Below, one piece after another: positions 8,001 to 17,147 of a DNA stretch of 63,688 nt. Made by a program: the position numbers and the translations under genes. The stretch is from Flavobacterium sp. Lineage in GTDB: Bacteria; Bacteroidota; Bacteroidia; Flavobacteriales; Flavobacteriaceae. A model generated the notes under the pieces. That model made no database searches, was not told where the DNA came from, and saw nothing but the letters and a program-made list of their open reading frames with translations. Each line of letters starts with the position of its first letter. Position 1 is the stretch's first letter. The stretch is from assembly GCF_024710485.1 (NCBI RefSeq), contig NZ_JANJUQ010000011.1, positions 1-63,688 of the forward strand, read 5' to 3'.

Positions 8001-10376
8001 ATGAATCCATCACAGTGTTTCCATTGTGGTAATGATATTGTAAAAAAAGACGAAATCTTATTTGACGACAAGAGTTTTTGTTGCAACGGTTGTAAAACAG
8101 TTTACGAAATATTCAGTCAAAACGATTTATCGTGTTATTACGATTTTCAAGCAGCGCCAGGCGCTACGCCACCGGATATTAAAGGCAAATATGATTTTTT
8201 AGCCAATGAAGAGATTGTTACTAAACTCCTCGATTTCCAAGAAAGTGCAACTGCCATTGTTTCACTGTACATTCCTCATATACACTGTAGCTCGTGTATT
8301 TGGATTTTGGAAAATCTACAAAGGCTTCAACCGGGAATAATTGCTTCTCAGGTAAATTTTCCCAATAAAAAAGTCCGCATTACTTACCATCCCGAAAAAA
8401 CCAACCTCAAAGAAATTGTTGAGCTACTTTGCGCTATTGGTTACGAACCCTATATCAGTTTAGAAAACTATTCCGAAGCCAAAAAGAAAGTCGATCGTAC
8501 TTTAATCTATAAGTTAGGGGTGGCTTTTTTCTCTTTCGGCAACATTATGTTGTTATCGTTTCCGGAGTATTTTGAGGTAGGCGAATTTTGGATAGAACAA
8601 TACAAAGGTTTTTTCCGTTGGTTGATTTTTGTCTTGTCTTTACCGGCATTTGTTTATTCGGCTTCCGGTTATTACGTTGCTGCTTGGAAAAGCATGAAAC
8701 AAGGATTACTCAATATAGAGATTCCTATAGCCTTGGGCATCATCGTGATGTTCATCCGCAGTACGGTTGATATCGTATTCGATTTCGGTCAGGGTTTTTT
8801 CGACAGTATGTGTGGTTTGATTTTCTTTATGTTGTTAGGGAAATTATTCCAGCAAAAAACCTACGATTTTTTATCTTTTGAACGCGATTATAAGTCTTAT
8901 TTTCCTATTGCTATTACTAAAGTATTACCTGATGGTTCAGAAGAGGCCGTGCAGGTTTACGACATTAAAAAAGGAGACCGATTACTTATCAGAAACCAAG
9001 AGTTAATTCCGGTTGACGGGATTTTGATTTCCGAAAAAGCTTCAGTAGATTACAGTTTTGTGACCGGTGAAGCGGTGCCGATTGAAAAAAAATCGGGAGA
9101 TAAAATTTTTGCCGGCGGAAAGCAACTGGGTAAAGTCATAGAAATGGAAGTCTTGTTCTCCGTTTCTCAAAGTTATCTGACCCAATTGTGGAGTAACGAT
9201 GTGTTTCAAAAAAAAGTAGAACAAAATCACAAATCCATAACCGATAAAATCAGCCACTATTTTACACCGGCTTTGTTATTACTTTCTGTAGTAGCCTTTA
9301 TTTATTGGGTTTTTATAGATGTTTCCACCGCTTTTAATGTTTTTACGGCCATATTAATTGTAGCTTGTCCGTGTGCCTTAGCCTTGACGGCACCTTTTAC
9401 TTTGGGGAATGTATTGCGCATTATGGGGAACCGAAAATTATACCTCAAAAACGCCATCGTTATTGAACAATTGGCCAAAGTAGATACCATTGTTTTTGAT
9501 AAGACAGGTACCATCACAACCAACAAAAAAACTGCTATTACTTACGAAGGTCAAGCCTTAAGTGATAAGGAATTGCGACTCTTGAAAAATGCATTACGAG
9601 GTTCAAATCACCCGTTAAGTCGCCGCTTGTATGATTTTATCCCGCCTCAGGAAAAATTAGAAGTCAAACATTTTGAGGAAATCATAGGGAAAGGTGTTTT
9701 TGCCGAATTGGAAGCCGGTACAGTCAAATTAGGTTCTTCTCAATTTTTGCAACACATGAGTGAGAACACCCATAAAAAAACCAAAGTACACGTAGAAATT
9801 AACGGTGTTTACAAAGGTAGTTATGTCTTCAATAATCAATACCGACAAGGCTTGGAGCAGTTGTTTGAAACCCTGTCTAAAAAGTATCAATTGGTGGTGT
9901 TGTCCGGTGATAACGATGGAGAACGTAAAATTTTAGAAAAAATGTTGCCTTCCAGCACTCAGTTAGTTTTTAACCAAAAACCTGAGCAAAAGTTGGCTTA
10001 TATCGATTCGTTACAGCAACAAGGTAAAAATGTTATGATGATAGGTGATGGGTTAAATGATGCCGGTGCTTTGGCTCAGAGCAACGTTGGAATTTCGATT
10101 TCTGAAAATGTCAATGTATTCTCGCCGGCTTGTGATGGTATTTTAGATGCGAGTCAGTTTGACAAGATTGCCTTCTTTTTAAATTACTCAAAAAACTCAA
10201 TGTTAACCATTTATATGAGTTTTGTGTTATCTTTACTATACAATGTAGTAGGTTTGAGTTATGCCGTTACGGGAAATTTATTACCTATAGTGGCAGCTAT
10301 TATTATGCCGCTTAGCACCATAACCATAGTGAGTTTTGTAACGATAATGAGCAATCTTTTTGCTGCAAGGAAATAA
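8001..10376 (+). CDS. ccoI: Copper-translocating P1B-type ATPase for cbb3 oxidase assembly
   Basis: A 791-residue inner-membrane pump that exports Cu(I) to the periplasm for the oxidase. In order: an N-terminal Cys-rich metal-binding domain (C6-x2-C9 and C27-C28-x2-C31), an HMA-type motif HCSSC with C96 and C99, membrane helices, the phosphatase loop FVTGEAVP, the membrane metal site C456-P-C458, the phosphorylation site D500KTGT, SNHPLSRR in the nucleotide domain, and the hinge GDGLNDA. Length and order match CcoI/FixI. It stands before ccoS-ccoNO-ccoQ-ccoP, the standard context, and has its own Fnr-type promoter. An ATG at 7982 is out of frame, so 8001 is the start. Confidence 0.95.
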   Translation: MNPSQCFHCGNDIVKKDEILFDDKSFCCNGCKTVYEIFSQNDLSCYYDFQAAPGATPPDIKGKYDFLANEEIVTKLLDFQESATAIVSLYIPHIHCSSCIWILENLQRLQPGIIASQVNFPNKKVRITYHPEKTNLKEIVELLCAIGYEPYISLENYSEAKKKVDRTLIYKLGVAFFSFGNIMLLSFPEYFEVGEFWIEQYKGFFRWLIFVLSLPAFVYSASGYYVAAWKSMKQGLLNIEIPIALGIIVMFIRSTVDIVFDFGQGFFDSMCGLIFFMLLGKLFQQKTYDFLSFERDYKSYFPIAITKVLPDGSEEAVQVYDIKKGDRLLIRNQELIPVDGILISEKASVDYSFVTGEAVPIEKKSGDKIFAGGKQLGKVIEMEVLFSVSQSYLTQLWSNDVFQKKVEQNHKSITDKISHYFTPALLLLSVVAFIYWVFIDVSTAFNVFTAILIVACPCALALTAPFTLGNVLRIMGNRKLYLKNAIVIEQLAKVDTIVFDKTGTITTNKKTAITYEGQALSDKELRLLKNALRGSNHPLSRRLYDFIPPQEKLEVKHFEEIIGKGVFAELEAGTVKLGSSQFLQHMSENTHKKTKVHVEINGVYKGSYVFNNQYRQGLEQLFETLSKKYQLVVLSGDNDGERKILEKMLPSSTQLVFNQKPEQKLAYIDSLQQQGKNVMMIGDGLNDAGALAQSNVGISISENVNVFSPACDGILDASQFDKIAFFLNYSKNSMLTIYMSFVLSLLYNVVGLSYAVTGNLLPIVAAIIMPLSTITIVSFVTIMSNLFAARK

Positions 10377-10386
10377 AAGTTGAAGT

Positions 10387-10430
10387 ATGACAAATGTCAT
10401 ATTTTAAGCAATAGGGTAAAAGTAACTTTG
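10387..10430 (+). promoter_or_regulatory. Fnr box plus -7 element of the cco operon
   Basis: The box ATGACAAATGTCAT (10387-10400) pairs at 6 of 7 positions. The -7 element TAACTTTG (10423-10430) is a full TAnnTTTG match. The centres are 33 bases apart. The transcript would start near 10434, about 16 bases before the ccoS ATG, which has an AGAGG ribosome-binding site. Confidence 0.75.
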
Positions 10431-10449
10431 TCTAACACAAATTAGAGGT

Positions 10450-10644
10450 ATGAGTGTCATTTATATGTTAATCTCGATAAGTATTGTAGTTGCTGTATTC
10501 TTTCTTTATGCGTTTATCAAAGCGGTAAGGAGCGGACAATATGACGACGACTATACACCATCAGTCAGAATGCTTTTTGACGACGAGCTAGTAAAAGAAA
10601 CTAACGAAAATCAAATTAATATAACCGAAGAAAAACAATTATAA
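10450..10644 (+). CDS. ccoS: cbb3 oxidase maturation protein CcoS
   Basis: A 64-residue protein with one N-terminal membrane helix (residues about 4-24) followed by the family signature: basic patch (KAVRSGQYDD) then an acidic tail (MLFDDELV). CcoS is needed to insert heme and copper cofactors into CcoN. It sits between ccoI and ccoNO, as in other Bacteroidetes, and its stop is 2 bases from the ccoNO start. Confidence 0.92.
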   Translation: MSVIYMLISISIVVAVFFLYAFIKAVRSGQYDDDYTPSVRMLFDDELVKETNENQINITEEKQL

Positions 10645-10646
10645 TT

Positions 10647-12827
10647 ATGGAAATGCAACAATTTCAGTATGACAACAAAATTGTAAGGAACTTCATTTAC
10701 GCCAGTATCGTTTTTGGTGTAGTAGGTATGTTAGTTGGGTTAATATTAGCATTTATGTTTTTATTTCCCAATGTTACCAGCGGAATTTCCTTTTTAAGTT
10801 TTGGACGACTCAGACCGCTTCACACCAATGCGGTAATTTTCGCGTTTGTGGGTAATGCAATGTTTGCCGGAGTATACTACTCTATGCAACGCTTGCTCAA
10901 AGCCAGAATGTTTAGTGACTTTTTAAGTAAACTGCATTTTTGGGGATGGCAATTAATTATCGTGGCCGCTGCAGTAACACTGCCGTTAGGTTACACAACT
11001 TCTAAAGAATACGCCGAATTAGAATGGCCGATTGACATCGCTATTGCTTTGATTTGGGTAGTATTCGGTATCAATATGATCGGAACCATCATCAAAAGAA
11101 GAGAACGTCATATTTATGTTGCAATTTGGTTCTACATAGCCACTTTTGTTACGGTGGCTGTTCTGCATATTTTTAACAGTTTAGCGCTGCCGGTATCTTT
11201 AACCGGTATGAAATCTTACTCAGTTTACGCCGGTGTACAAGATGCTTTGGTACAATGGTGGTACGGACACAATGCGGTGGCTTTCTTCTTGACTACGCCA
11301 TTTTTAGGGATGATGTATTACTTTGTACCGAAAGCGGCTAACAGACCGGTATATTCTTATAGATTGTCTATCATCCACTTCTGGTCTTTGATCTTCATTT
11401 ATATTTGGGCCGGTCCACACCACTTGTTGTATTCTGCCTTGCCGGATTGGGCTCAAAACTTAGGAGTTGTTTTCTCTGTGATGTTGATTGCACCATCTTG
11501 GGGTGGTATGATTAACGGTTTGTTAACCCTTCGTGGTGTTTGGGATAAAGTACGTACCGATGCCGTATTGAAATTTTACGTAGTAGCGATTACCGGTTAT
11601 GGTATGGCTACGTTTGAAGGACCAATGTTATCTTTGAAAAACGTAAATGCTATTGCGCACTTTACGGATTGGATTATTGCTCACGTTCACGTTGGAGCCT
11701 TGGCTTGGAACGGATTCTTATCATTCGGTATGATTTACTGGTTGATCCCAAGAATGACTAAATCTAAATTATATTCTGAAAAATTAGCCAACTTCCACTT
11801 CTGGATTGGTACTTTAGGGATTATTTTATATGCACTTCCAATGTATGTGGCCGGATTTACTCAGGCTTCTATGTGGAAACAATTCAAACCGGACGGTACT
11901 TTACAATACGGTAACTTCTTAGAAACTGTTACGCAAATCATACCAATGTATTGGATGCGTGCTATTGGTGGTACCTTATATTTAGTTGGGGTTTTAGTGT
12001 TGGTTTACAACATCGTTAAAACCATTAAACAAGGTGCAGCTATTGAAGACGATGCGGCCGAAGCACCTGCTTTAGCGGCTATCAGTCCAAACCGTTTGAA
12101 AGGTGAAAAATGGCACTCTTGGTTGGAAAGAAAACCGGTTCAATTTATGTTGTATACAACTGTGGCCATCTTGATTGGTGGTGCGGTTCAAATTTTACCT
12201 ACGATTTTGGTTAAATCCAATATTCCTACTATCGCGGCGGTTAAACCTTATACACCGTTAGAATTACAAGGTAGAGATTTGTACATCCGTGAAGGTTGTG
12301 TGAGCTGTCACTCTCAATTGGTAAGACCTTTCCGCTCTGAGGTTGAGCGTTATGGCGAATATTCTAAATCAGGTGAATTTGTTTACGATCATCCATTCCT
12401 TTGGGGTTCTAAGCGTACCGGTCCGGATTTAGCCCGCGAAGGTGTTCCAGGAAAACCATTTAACGGAGGTAGAGATGACATTTGGCACTTTAACCACATG
12501 TATGATCCGCAAAGTATTTCTCCGGGTTCTATCATGCCTAGCTACCAATGGTTAATTAAAAACACTATAGATAATTCGACCATCCAAGACAAGATGAGAA
12601 CGATGGTTACTTTAGGAGTGCCTTACACTGATCAGGAAATAGCCGATGCTATGAAATCAATTGATGCACAGTCTTCTAAAATTGAAGCCAAATTGTTAAC
12701 TAATCCTGAGATCAAAAAAGCTTTCGGTAATGATACTGCTGCTCCGTTGAAAAACAGAGAGATTGTAGCGCTCATAGCTTATTTACAAAGATTAGGAACC
12801 GATACTCAAGTTAAATCTAAACAATAA
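10647..12827 (+). CDS. ccoN-ccoO: cbb3-type cytochrome c oxidase, fused CcoN-CcoO
   Basis: A 726-residue fusion. Residues 1 to about 480 are the twelve-helix catalytic subunit CcoN, with the heme/CuB ligand histidines in RLRPLHTNAVIF, WWYGHNAVAFFLT, GPHHLLYSALPDW and AHVHVGALAWNG. Residues about 500-726 are the membrane-anchored monoheme cytochrome CcoO, with heme motif C551-x2-C554-H555 (EGCVSCHSQ) and downstream Met-containing text (PGSIMPSYQWL). The enzyme reduces oxygen to water at low oxygen and pumps protons. Fusion of N and O in one chain is typical of Bacteroidetes. Confidence 0.95.
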   Translation: MEMQQFQYDNKIVRNFIYASIVFGVVGMLVGLILAFMFLFPNVTSGISFLSFGRLRPLHTNAVIFAFVGNAMFAGVYYSMQRLLKARMFSDFLSKLHFWGWQLIIVAAAVTLPLGYTTSKEYAELEWPIDIAIALIWVVFGINMIGTIIKRRERHIYVAIWFYIATFVTVAVLHIFNSLALPVSLTGMKSYSVYAGVQDALVQWWYGHNAVAFFLTTPFLGMMYYFVPKAANRPVYSYRLSIIHFWSLIFIYIWAGPHHLLYSALPDWAQNLGVVFSVMLIAPSWGGMINGLLTLRGVWDKVRTDAVLKFYVVAITGYGMATFEGPMLSLKNVNAIAHFTDWIIAHVHVGALAWNGFLSFGMIYWLIPRMTKSKLYSEKLANFHFWIGTLGIILYALPMYVAGFTQASMWKQFKPDGTLQYGNFLETVTQIIPMYWMRAIGGTLYLVGVLVLVYNIVKTIKQGAAIEDDAAEAPALAAISPNRLKGEKWHSWLERKPVQFMLYTTVAILIGGAVQILPTILVKSNIPTIAAVKPYTPLELQGRDLYIREGCVSCHSQLVRPFRSEVERYGEYSKSGEFVYDHPFLWGSKRTGPDLAREGVPGKPFNGGRDDIWHFNHMYDPQSISPGSIMPSYQWLIKNTIDNSTIQDKMRTMVTLGVPYTDQEIADAMKSIDAQSSKIEAKLLTNPEIKKAFGNDTAAPLKNREIVALIAYLQRLGTDTQVKSKQ

Positions 12828-12832
12828 CAGTC

Positions 12833-13000
12833 ATGTTGAAGTTTGTTAAACACAATTTGGAAACCATTACCGGCGTAGAAATCTACCCGATAATATCACT
12901 GACTATTTTCTTTACTGCCTTTGTGTTGTTTACCATTTGGGCGATGACTTACAGTAAGGAAACCATTAAAAGAGTAAGTGATCTTCCTTTAGAAGACTAA
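12833..13000 (+). CDS. ccoQ: Small cbb3 oxidase subunit CcoQ
   Basis: A 55-residue ORF with ATG at 12833 and TAA at 12998-13000, between ccoNO (5-base gap) and ccoP (26-base gap). It reads MLKFVKHNLETITGVEIYP, then one membrane helix (ISLTIFFTAFVLFTIWAM), then a short polar tail with acidic end (DLPLED). Single-helix layout, position and tail match CcoQ/FixQ, which stabilises the oxidase complex. Confidence 0.85.
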   Translation: MLKFVKHNLETITGVEIYPIISLTIFFTAFVLFTIWAMTYSKETIKRVSDLPLED

Positions 13001-13026
13001 AATAATGACCTTTAAATAGTAAAAAA

Positions 13027-13965
13027 ATGAAAAAAATATTTCCATCATACGTAAGAGTTCCACTGATTTTTGCCATAGTTATGGTAGCCTTGGAATATTT
13101 TATCGACTCAGGCGACCGTCCGGCATTCATTCAGTATCCAATGGTTGGTCTGTTTCTAGTGGTTTTCCTCTTTTTGTTGGTTGCCATAGAAGTGGTGATT
13201 AACGCTGTGGACAGAGTTACTTACCATATGCTGACTGAGGAACAAAGAAAGCAATTGGAAGAAGCACAATCTGTTTCTTTCACTGAAAGCAAATGGGTTC
13301 AGGGTATTATCAAGAATTTGACCCGATCAAAATCTATCGAGCAAGAAGCTGATGTAATGTTGGAACACGACTACGACGGAATCAAAGAGTTGGATAACGT
13401 GTTACCACCGTGGTGGGTAAATTTATTTTACGCTACAATCATATTCTCGTTGATTTATTTAGTGAGATTCCATATTATCGGTGACTACAACCAAGCGCAA
13501 GAGTTTGACCAAGAAGTAGCCGCGGCTCAATTGGAAATTGAAAAAAACAAAGCTGCTTCCCCTAAAGAAGAAATTACTTTAGACAAAGTTGTAGCCCTTA
13601 CAGATGAGGCTAGTTTAGCCAAAGGAAAAGAAATTTTCACCAATGCTTGTGCTGCTTGTCACAAAGCTGATGGAGGTGGTATAGTTGGTCCGAACTTAAC
13701 CGATGAATTTTGGATAAACGGTGGCGGAATTAAAAATATCTTCAAAATTATTAACGAAGGAAGTAAAAACAATCCTTCGATGGTAGCTTGGGGTAAAACT
13801 TTAGAATCTACCGATATTCAAAAAGTAGCCAGTTATGTTTTAAGTTTACAAGGTACTAAACCGGCAGGAGCTAAAGCTGCTGAAGGTGAAAAATGGGTAG
13901 AGGAAGCCGCTCCGGCCGAAAGTGCTCCGGCTGCAACCGATAGCACTACTGTAGCTGCAAAATAA
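13027..13965 (+). CDS. ccoP: cbb3 oxidase subunit CcoP, single-heme form
   Basis: A 312-residue cytochrome subunit. Two N-terminal membrane segments at about 10-30 and 36-60, a cytoplasmic stretch, then the CcoP N-domain signature GIKELDNVLPPWWVNLFY leading into a further helix, and one cytochrome c domain with C208-x2-C211-H212 (CAACHKADGGG). The axial Met is probably in NPSMVAWG. An Ala/Pro/Glu-rich low-complexity tail ends the protein. Proteobacterial CcoP carries two hemes; only one CxxCH is present here, as is usual for the Bacteroidetes version. A 12-bp-arm hairpin follows the gene. Confidence 0.93.
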   Translation: MKKIFPSYVRVPLIFAIVMVALEYFIDSGDRPAFIQYPMVGLFLVVFLFLLVAIEVVINAVDRVTYHMLTEEQRKQLEEAQSVSFTESKWVQGIIKNLTRSKSIEQEADVMLEHDYDGIKELDNVLPPWWVNLFYATIIFSLIYLVRFHIIGDYNQAQEFDQEVAAAQLEIEKNKAASPKEEITLDKVVALTDEASLAKGKEIFTNACAACHKADGGGIVGPNLTDEFWINGGGIKNIFKIINEGSKNNPSMVAWGKTLESTDIQKVASYVLSLQGTKPAGAKAAEGEKWVEEAAPAESAPAATDSTTVAAK

Positions 13966-13973
13966 ACAATACA

Positions 13974-14007
13974 AGAAAGGTTTTGGGTAGTTACTCAAAA
14001 CCTTTCT
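13974..14007. terminator. Long hairpin between ccoP and ccoG
   Basis: Arms of 12 bp (AGAAAGGTTTTG with CAAAACCTTTCT) enclose a 10-base loop. No T run of note follows, so it may be a leaky terminator or an RNA-stability/processing hairpin that lowers ccoG expression relative to ccoNOQP. Confidence 0.5.
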
Positions 14008-14042
14008 AAATTCATACGAATTAGCAATTTAAGGCAATCAAA

Positions 14043-15467
14043 ATGGCAACAAATCTTCCGGATGAGAGTTTCAGAGATAGTATTTCCACTATCGATGACA
14101 AAGGGAAAAGAGTGTTTATTCACCCTAAAAAACCTTCTGGTCCATTGTATGACAAACGGAAATTAGTCAGTTATGCTCTATTGGCATTCTTGTTCGCCGC
14201 ACCGTTCGTCAAAATCAACGGCAATCAATTTTTAATGTTTAATGTCTTAGAAAGGCGTTTTAATATTTTCAGTTTTCCGTTTTGGCCGCAGGATTTCCAC
14301 TTGTTTGTAATCTCAATGATTATCGGTGTTGTAGGTTTAGCCTTGTTTACGGTTGCTTTCGGACGTATTTTTTGTGGTTGGTTTTGTCCGCAAACCATCT
14401 TTATGGAAATGGTGTTTCGCCGAATTGAATTTTGGATTGACGGCGACAGAGCGCAACAAATCCGTTTGAGCAATCAGGCTTGGGATGGTGAAAAAATCAG
14501 AAAAAGAGTAACCAAATGGTTTGTGTTTTTTGTCATCTCTTTTATCATTGCGAATGTGTTTTTGGCCTATTTAATCGGAAGTGATGAGTTAATTCGATTT
14601 ATCAAAGAAGGTCCGGCTAAAAATGCCAGTACTCTTATTGCATTATTGATTTTTACCGCGGTTTTCTATTTTATATATGCCTGGTTCCGAGAGCAAGTTT
14701 GTATCATTGCTTGTCCTTACGGCAGAATGCAAGGCGTATTGTTGGACAACAAAACCATCAATGTAGCTTATGATCATGTACGTGGAGAAGGCGAGAAGGG
14801 AAGAGGCAAGTTCAATAAAAACGAAGATAGAGCGGCAGTAGGCAAAGGTGATTGTATTGACTGTAAAGTTTGTGTACATGTTTGTCCTACCGGAATTGAC
14901 ATTCGAAACGGAACGCAATTAGAATGCATTAACTGTACAGCTTGTATAGACGAATGCGATTCCATTATGGAAAAAGTAGGTTTACCTAAAGGTTTGATTC
15001 GCTATGCCAGTGAAGATGAGATTGTGAAAAAAGAACCTTTCAAGTTAACCGCCAGAATGAAAGGTTACATAGCGGTTTTGGCAATTTTGATTGGTGTCTT
15101 TATCGGAATGTTGTTTTTAAGAAACGATGTGGAAGCCACCATATTGCACATGCCGGGGCAATTGTTTCAGCGTGAAGAAAACGGAGTAATCAGCAACATC
15201 TATAATTACGATATTATCAACAAAACAGAACGTGAATTTGACAACGTGACGTTTAGATTAGTGGAACCTAAAGGGGAAATTAAGCTAGTAGGAAGTCCGT
15301 TTGCCAAAGTACCGAAACAAGGGACAACCAAAGGTACTTTCTTTGTGAAAATCAAAGAAAGTGATTTAAAGGAAGAAAAAGTAGTGTTGAAAATTGAGGT
15401 TTACAACAACGATAAAGTTATTGAAACTGCTACTACTAACTTCTTAGGTCCGAGAAACTTTAACTAA
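14043..15467 (+). CDS. ccoG: Cytochrome oxidase accessory protein CcoG (polyferredoxin)
   Basis: A 474-residue membrane iron-sulfur protein needed for cbb3 maturation; the family reduces copper for CcoN assembly. Membrane helices lie at about 40-60, 90-112, 160-180, 195-213 and 340-358. The Cys motif FCGWFCPQTIF sits near residue 115 and REQVCIIACPYGRMQG near 220. Two 4Fe-4S clusters are signalled by CIDCKVCVHVCP and CINCTACIDECD at about 276-305. The C-terminal third is an Ig-like periplasmic domain (FixG_C type). It continues the cco gene order. Confidence 0.95.
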   Translation: MATNLPDESFRDSISTIDDKGKRVFIHPKKPSGPLYDKRKLVSYALLAFLFAAPFVKINGNQFLMFNVLERRFNIFSFPFWPQDFHLFVISMIIGVVGLALFTVAFGRIFCGWFCPQTIFMEMVFRRIEFWIDGDRAQQIRLSNQAWDGEKIRKRVTKWFVFFVISFIIANVFLAYLIGSDELIRFIKEGPAKNASTLIALLIFTAVFYFIYAWFREQVCIIACPYGRMQGVLLDNKTINVAYDHVRGEGEKGRGKFNKNEDRAAVGKGDCIDCKVCVHVCPTGIDIRNGTQLECINCTACIDECDSIMEKVGLPKGLIRYASEDEIVKKEPFKLTARMKGYIAVLAILIGVFIGMLFLRNDVEATILHMPGQLFQREENGVISNIYNYDIINKTEREFDNVTFRLVEPKGEIKLVGSPFAKVPKQGTTKGTFFVKIKESDLKEEKVVLKIEVYNNDKVIETATTNFLGPRNFN

Positions 15468-15479
15468 AAAGAAATTAAG

Positions 15480-15926
15480 ATGAAACTCAATTGGGGAAAG
15501 GGAATTGTTATAGCTTTTGTATTATTCATGAGCTTTATATTGTATTTTGTTATCAAAGTACAATCAGACGATAAGTATGATAACGAATTGGTTACTCAAG
15601 AATATTATAAAAAAGAGAAACTGGTTCAGGGAACTATCGAAAGTATAGAAAATGCGAATAATTTAACTGCAAAAGTGGCCATAGCTAAAACAGAACAAGG
15701 CCTTTTAATTACCTTCCCGGATTCACTCGACCCAAAAAAAATTAAAGGAAAAGTATCCCTATACAGACCGTCCAACCAAAAACTGGATTTTGAGACCCTC
15801 ATCTCATTGTCCGGTTCCGATTTGCTCATACCTAAAAACAATCTGGTTGGCGGTCTATGGGGTATTACTATTGCTTGGGAATACGAAGGTAAAACGTATT
15901 TGAACAAAGAAGAAATTTATTTTTAG
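15480..15926 (+). CDS. ccoH: FixH/CcoH-family cbb3 assembly protein
   Basis: A 148-residue protein with one N-terminal membrane helix (residues about 8-26) followed by the typical DDKYDNELVTQEYYKKE segment and a small periplasmic beta domain ending WGITIAWEYEGKTYLN. FixH/CcoH stabilises the assembling oxidase. It starts 12 bases after the ccoG stop. Confidence 0.9.
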   Translation: MKLNWGKGIVIAFVLFMSFILYFVIKVQSDDKYDNELVTQEYYKKEKLVQGTIESIENANNLTAKVAIAKTEQGLLITFPDSLDPKKIKGKVSLYRPSNQKLDFETLISLSGSDLLIPKNNLVGGLWGITIAWEYEGKTYLNKEEIYF

Positions 15927-15968
15927 AAATGTCAATTACAATTTAAGATCTAACATTTAATATCCAAA

Positions 15969-16670
15969 ATGCTTTACACGGCTCTCATATTTGGTTTAAT
16001 TTCCAGTCTGCACTGCATCGGTATGTGCGGACCGATTGCCATGATGTTGCCTGTAGATCATGCCAATCCGACTAAAAAAGCGATACAAATTATTTTGTAT
16101 CATTTGGGGCGATTGACTTCTTACGGGATTTTGGGTTTATTATTTGGATTGTTAGGCAGAGGTTTCTATATTGCCGGAATCCAACAACAACTTTCCATAG
16201 CCGTTGGAGTAGGGATGATTCTTTTGGCTATTGTTCCGGAAAGAGTATTGGCTCGGTACAATTTTTCAAAACCCGTTTACAGATTGATTTCTCAGATTAA
16301 AAGCAGTTTGGGACAACAATTTAAACGCAAAACTCCTGATGCCTTATTTACCATTGGTTTATTTAATGGTTTATTGCCATGCGGATTGGTATATGCAGCC
16401 TTATTCGGTGCCATTGCCATGCAAAATGTAACTTTTGGAGTAGCTTATATGATTCTGTACGGATTGGGTACTGTACCTATGATGAGTGCGGTGGTTTACG
16501 CCAGTTCGCTTTTGTCAATGCCATTCAGGAATAAACTTCAAAAAGCAGTACCTATCATTACGGTTATTATTGGAGTCTTGTTTGTTCTTAGAGGGATGGG
16601 ATTGGACATTGCCTATATTTCTCCAAGCAATATGAACCTATTCGTGCAAGCTAATGCTAATTGTAATTAA
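15969..16670 (+). CDS. TauE/SafE or DsbD-like membrane protein linked to cbb3 assembly
   Basis: A 233-residue inner-membrane protein with six hydrophobic segments. The signatures are SSLHCIGMCGPIAMMLP at about 12-28, with its pair of Cys, and LFNGLLPCGLVYAALFGA at about 137-154. These are the DsbD_2 motifs of proteins annotated as sulfite exporter TauE/SafE or cytochrome c biogenesis transmembrane proteins, common at the end of cco operons, where a role in copper or thiol handling is suspected. The Cys pair suggests redox chemistry; sulfite export itself is not shown. Confidence 0.8.
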   Translation: MLYTALIFGLISSLHCIGMCGPIAMMLPVDHANPTKKAIQIILYHLGRLTSYGILGLLFGLLGRGFYIAGIQQQLSIAVGVGMILLAIVPERVLARYNFSKPVYRLISQIKSSLGQQFKRKTPDALFTIGLFNGLLPCGLVYAALFGAIAMQNVTFGVAYMILYGLGTVPMMSAVVYASSLLSMPFRNKLQKAVPIITVIIGVLFVLRGMGLDIAYISPSNMNLFVQANANCN

Positions 16671-16704
16671 TATTTATCCTTACAAACCCTTAAACTAAAA
16701 ACCC

Positions 16705-16935
16705 ATGGAAAAACACGATTTATTACACGAGTTTCCTGAACATCAGGAAAAAATTCACGAACTAAAAGTTTCAGATTCTCATTTCAGAAAGTTGTTTGAT
16801 GAGTATCATGAAATTGAGCATCAGATTCACAGAATTAACATGGGTTCTGAAATTGCCAATGATAATTTTGTTCATGAACTGAAGGCTAAATTATTATTCA
16901 TCAAAGACGAATTATTCGCCTATTTGAATAAGTAG
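16705..16935 (+). CDS. YdcH-like (DUF465) small helical protein
   Basis: A 76-residue protein composed of two charged helices. It has the DUF465 pattern: HDLLHEFPEHQEKIHELK, then DSHFRKLFDEYHEIEHQIHR, then LKAKLLFIKDELFAYL. The family's function is not known. It is the last gene before a strong terminator and ends the cco transcription unit. Confidence 0.85.
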   Translation: MEKHDLLHEFPEHQEKIHELKVSDSHFRKLFDEYHEIEHQIHRINMGSEIANDNFVHELKAKLLFIKDELFAYLNK

Positions 16936-16954
16936 TAATTGAGTTAATTATTTG

Positions 16955-16983
16955 AAAAAACCACGCTAAGCGTGGTTTTTTTT
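16955..16983 (+). terminator. Terminator of the cco operon
   Basis: An AACCACGC / GCGTGGTT stem sits directly after A residues and is followed by eight or more T. It lies about 20 bases after the YdcH-like stop. Confidence 0.88.
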
Positions 16984-17045
16984 ATGTTGTATACTATATT
17001 GAAAATCACTTAGTGTTTTTTTTTGAATATAGCCATACTTAAACG

Positions 17046-17072
17046 AAAAACCGCCCGGTTAAAGGCGGTTTA
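17046..17072 (-). terminator. Terminator for the minus-strand genes ending at 17148
   Basis: Read on the minus strand, AACCGCC and GGCGGTT form the stem and TTTTTCG follows. A further 10-bp perfect inverted repeat (ACTATTCTCC, 17092-17101 with 17116-17125) lies between the stop codon and this terminator and may fold in the 3' UTR. Confidence 0.75.
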
Positions 17073-17147
17073 TCTACCAAAAAACATGAACACTATTCTC
17101 CGTTGCCCAAAAATTGGAGAATAGTATGGGATATAATAATTCGGTTA

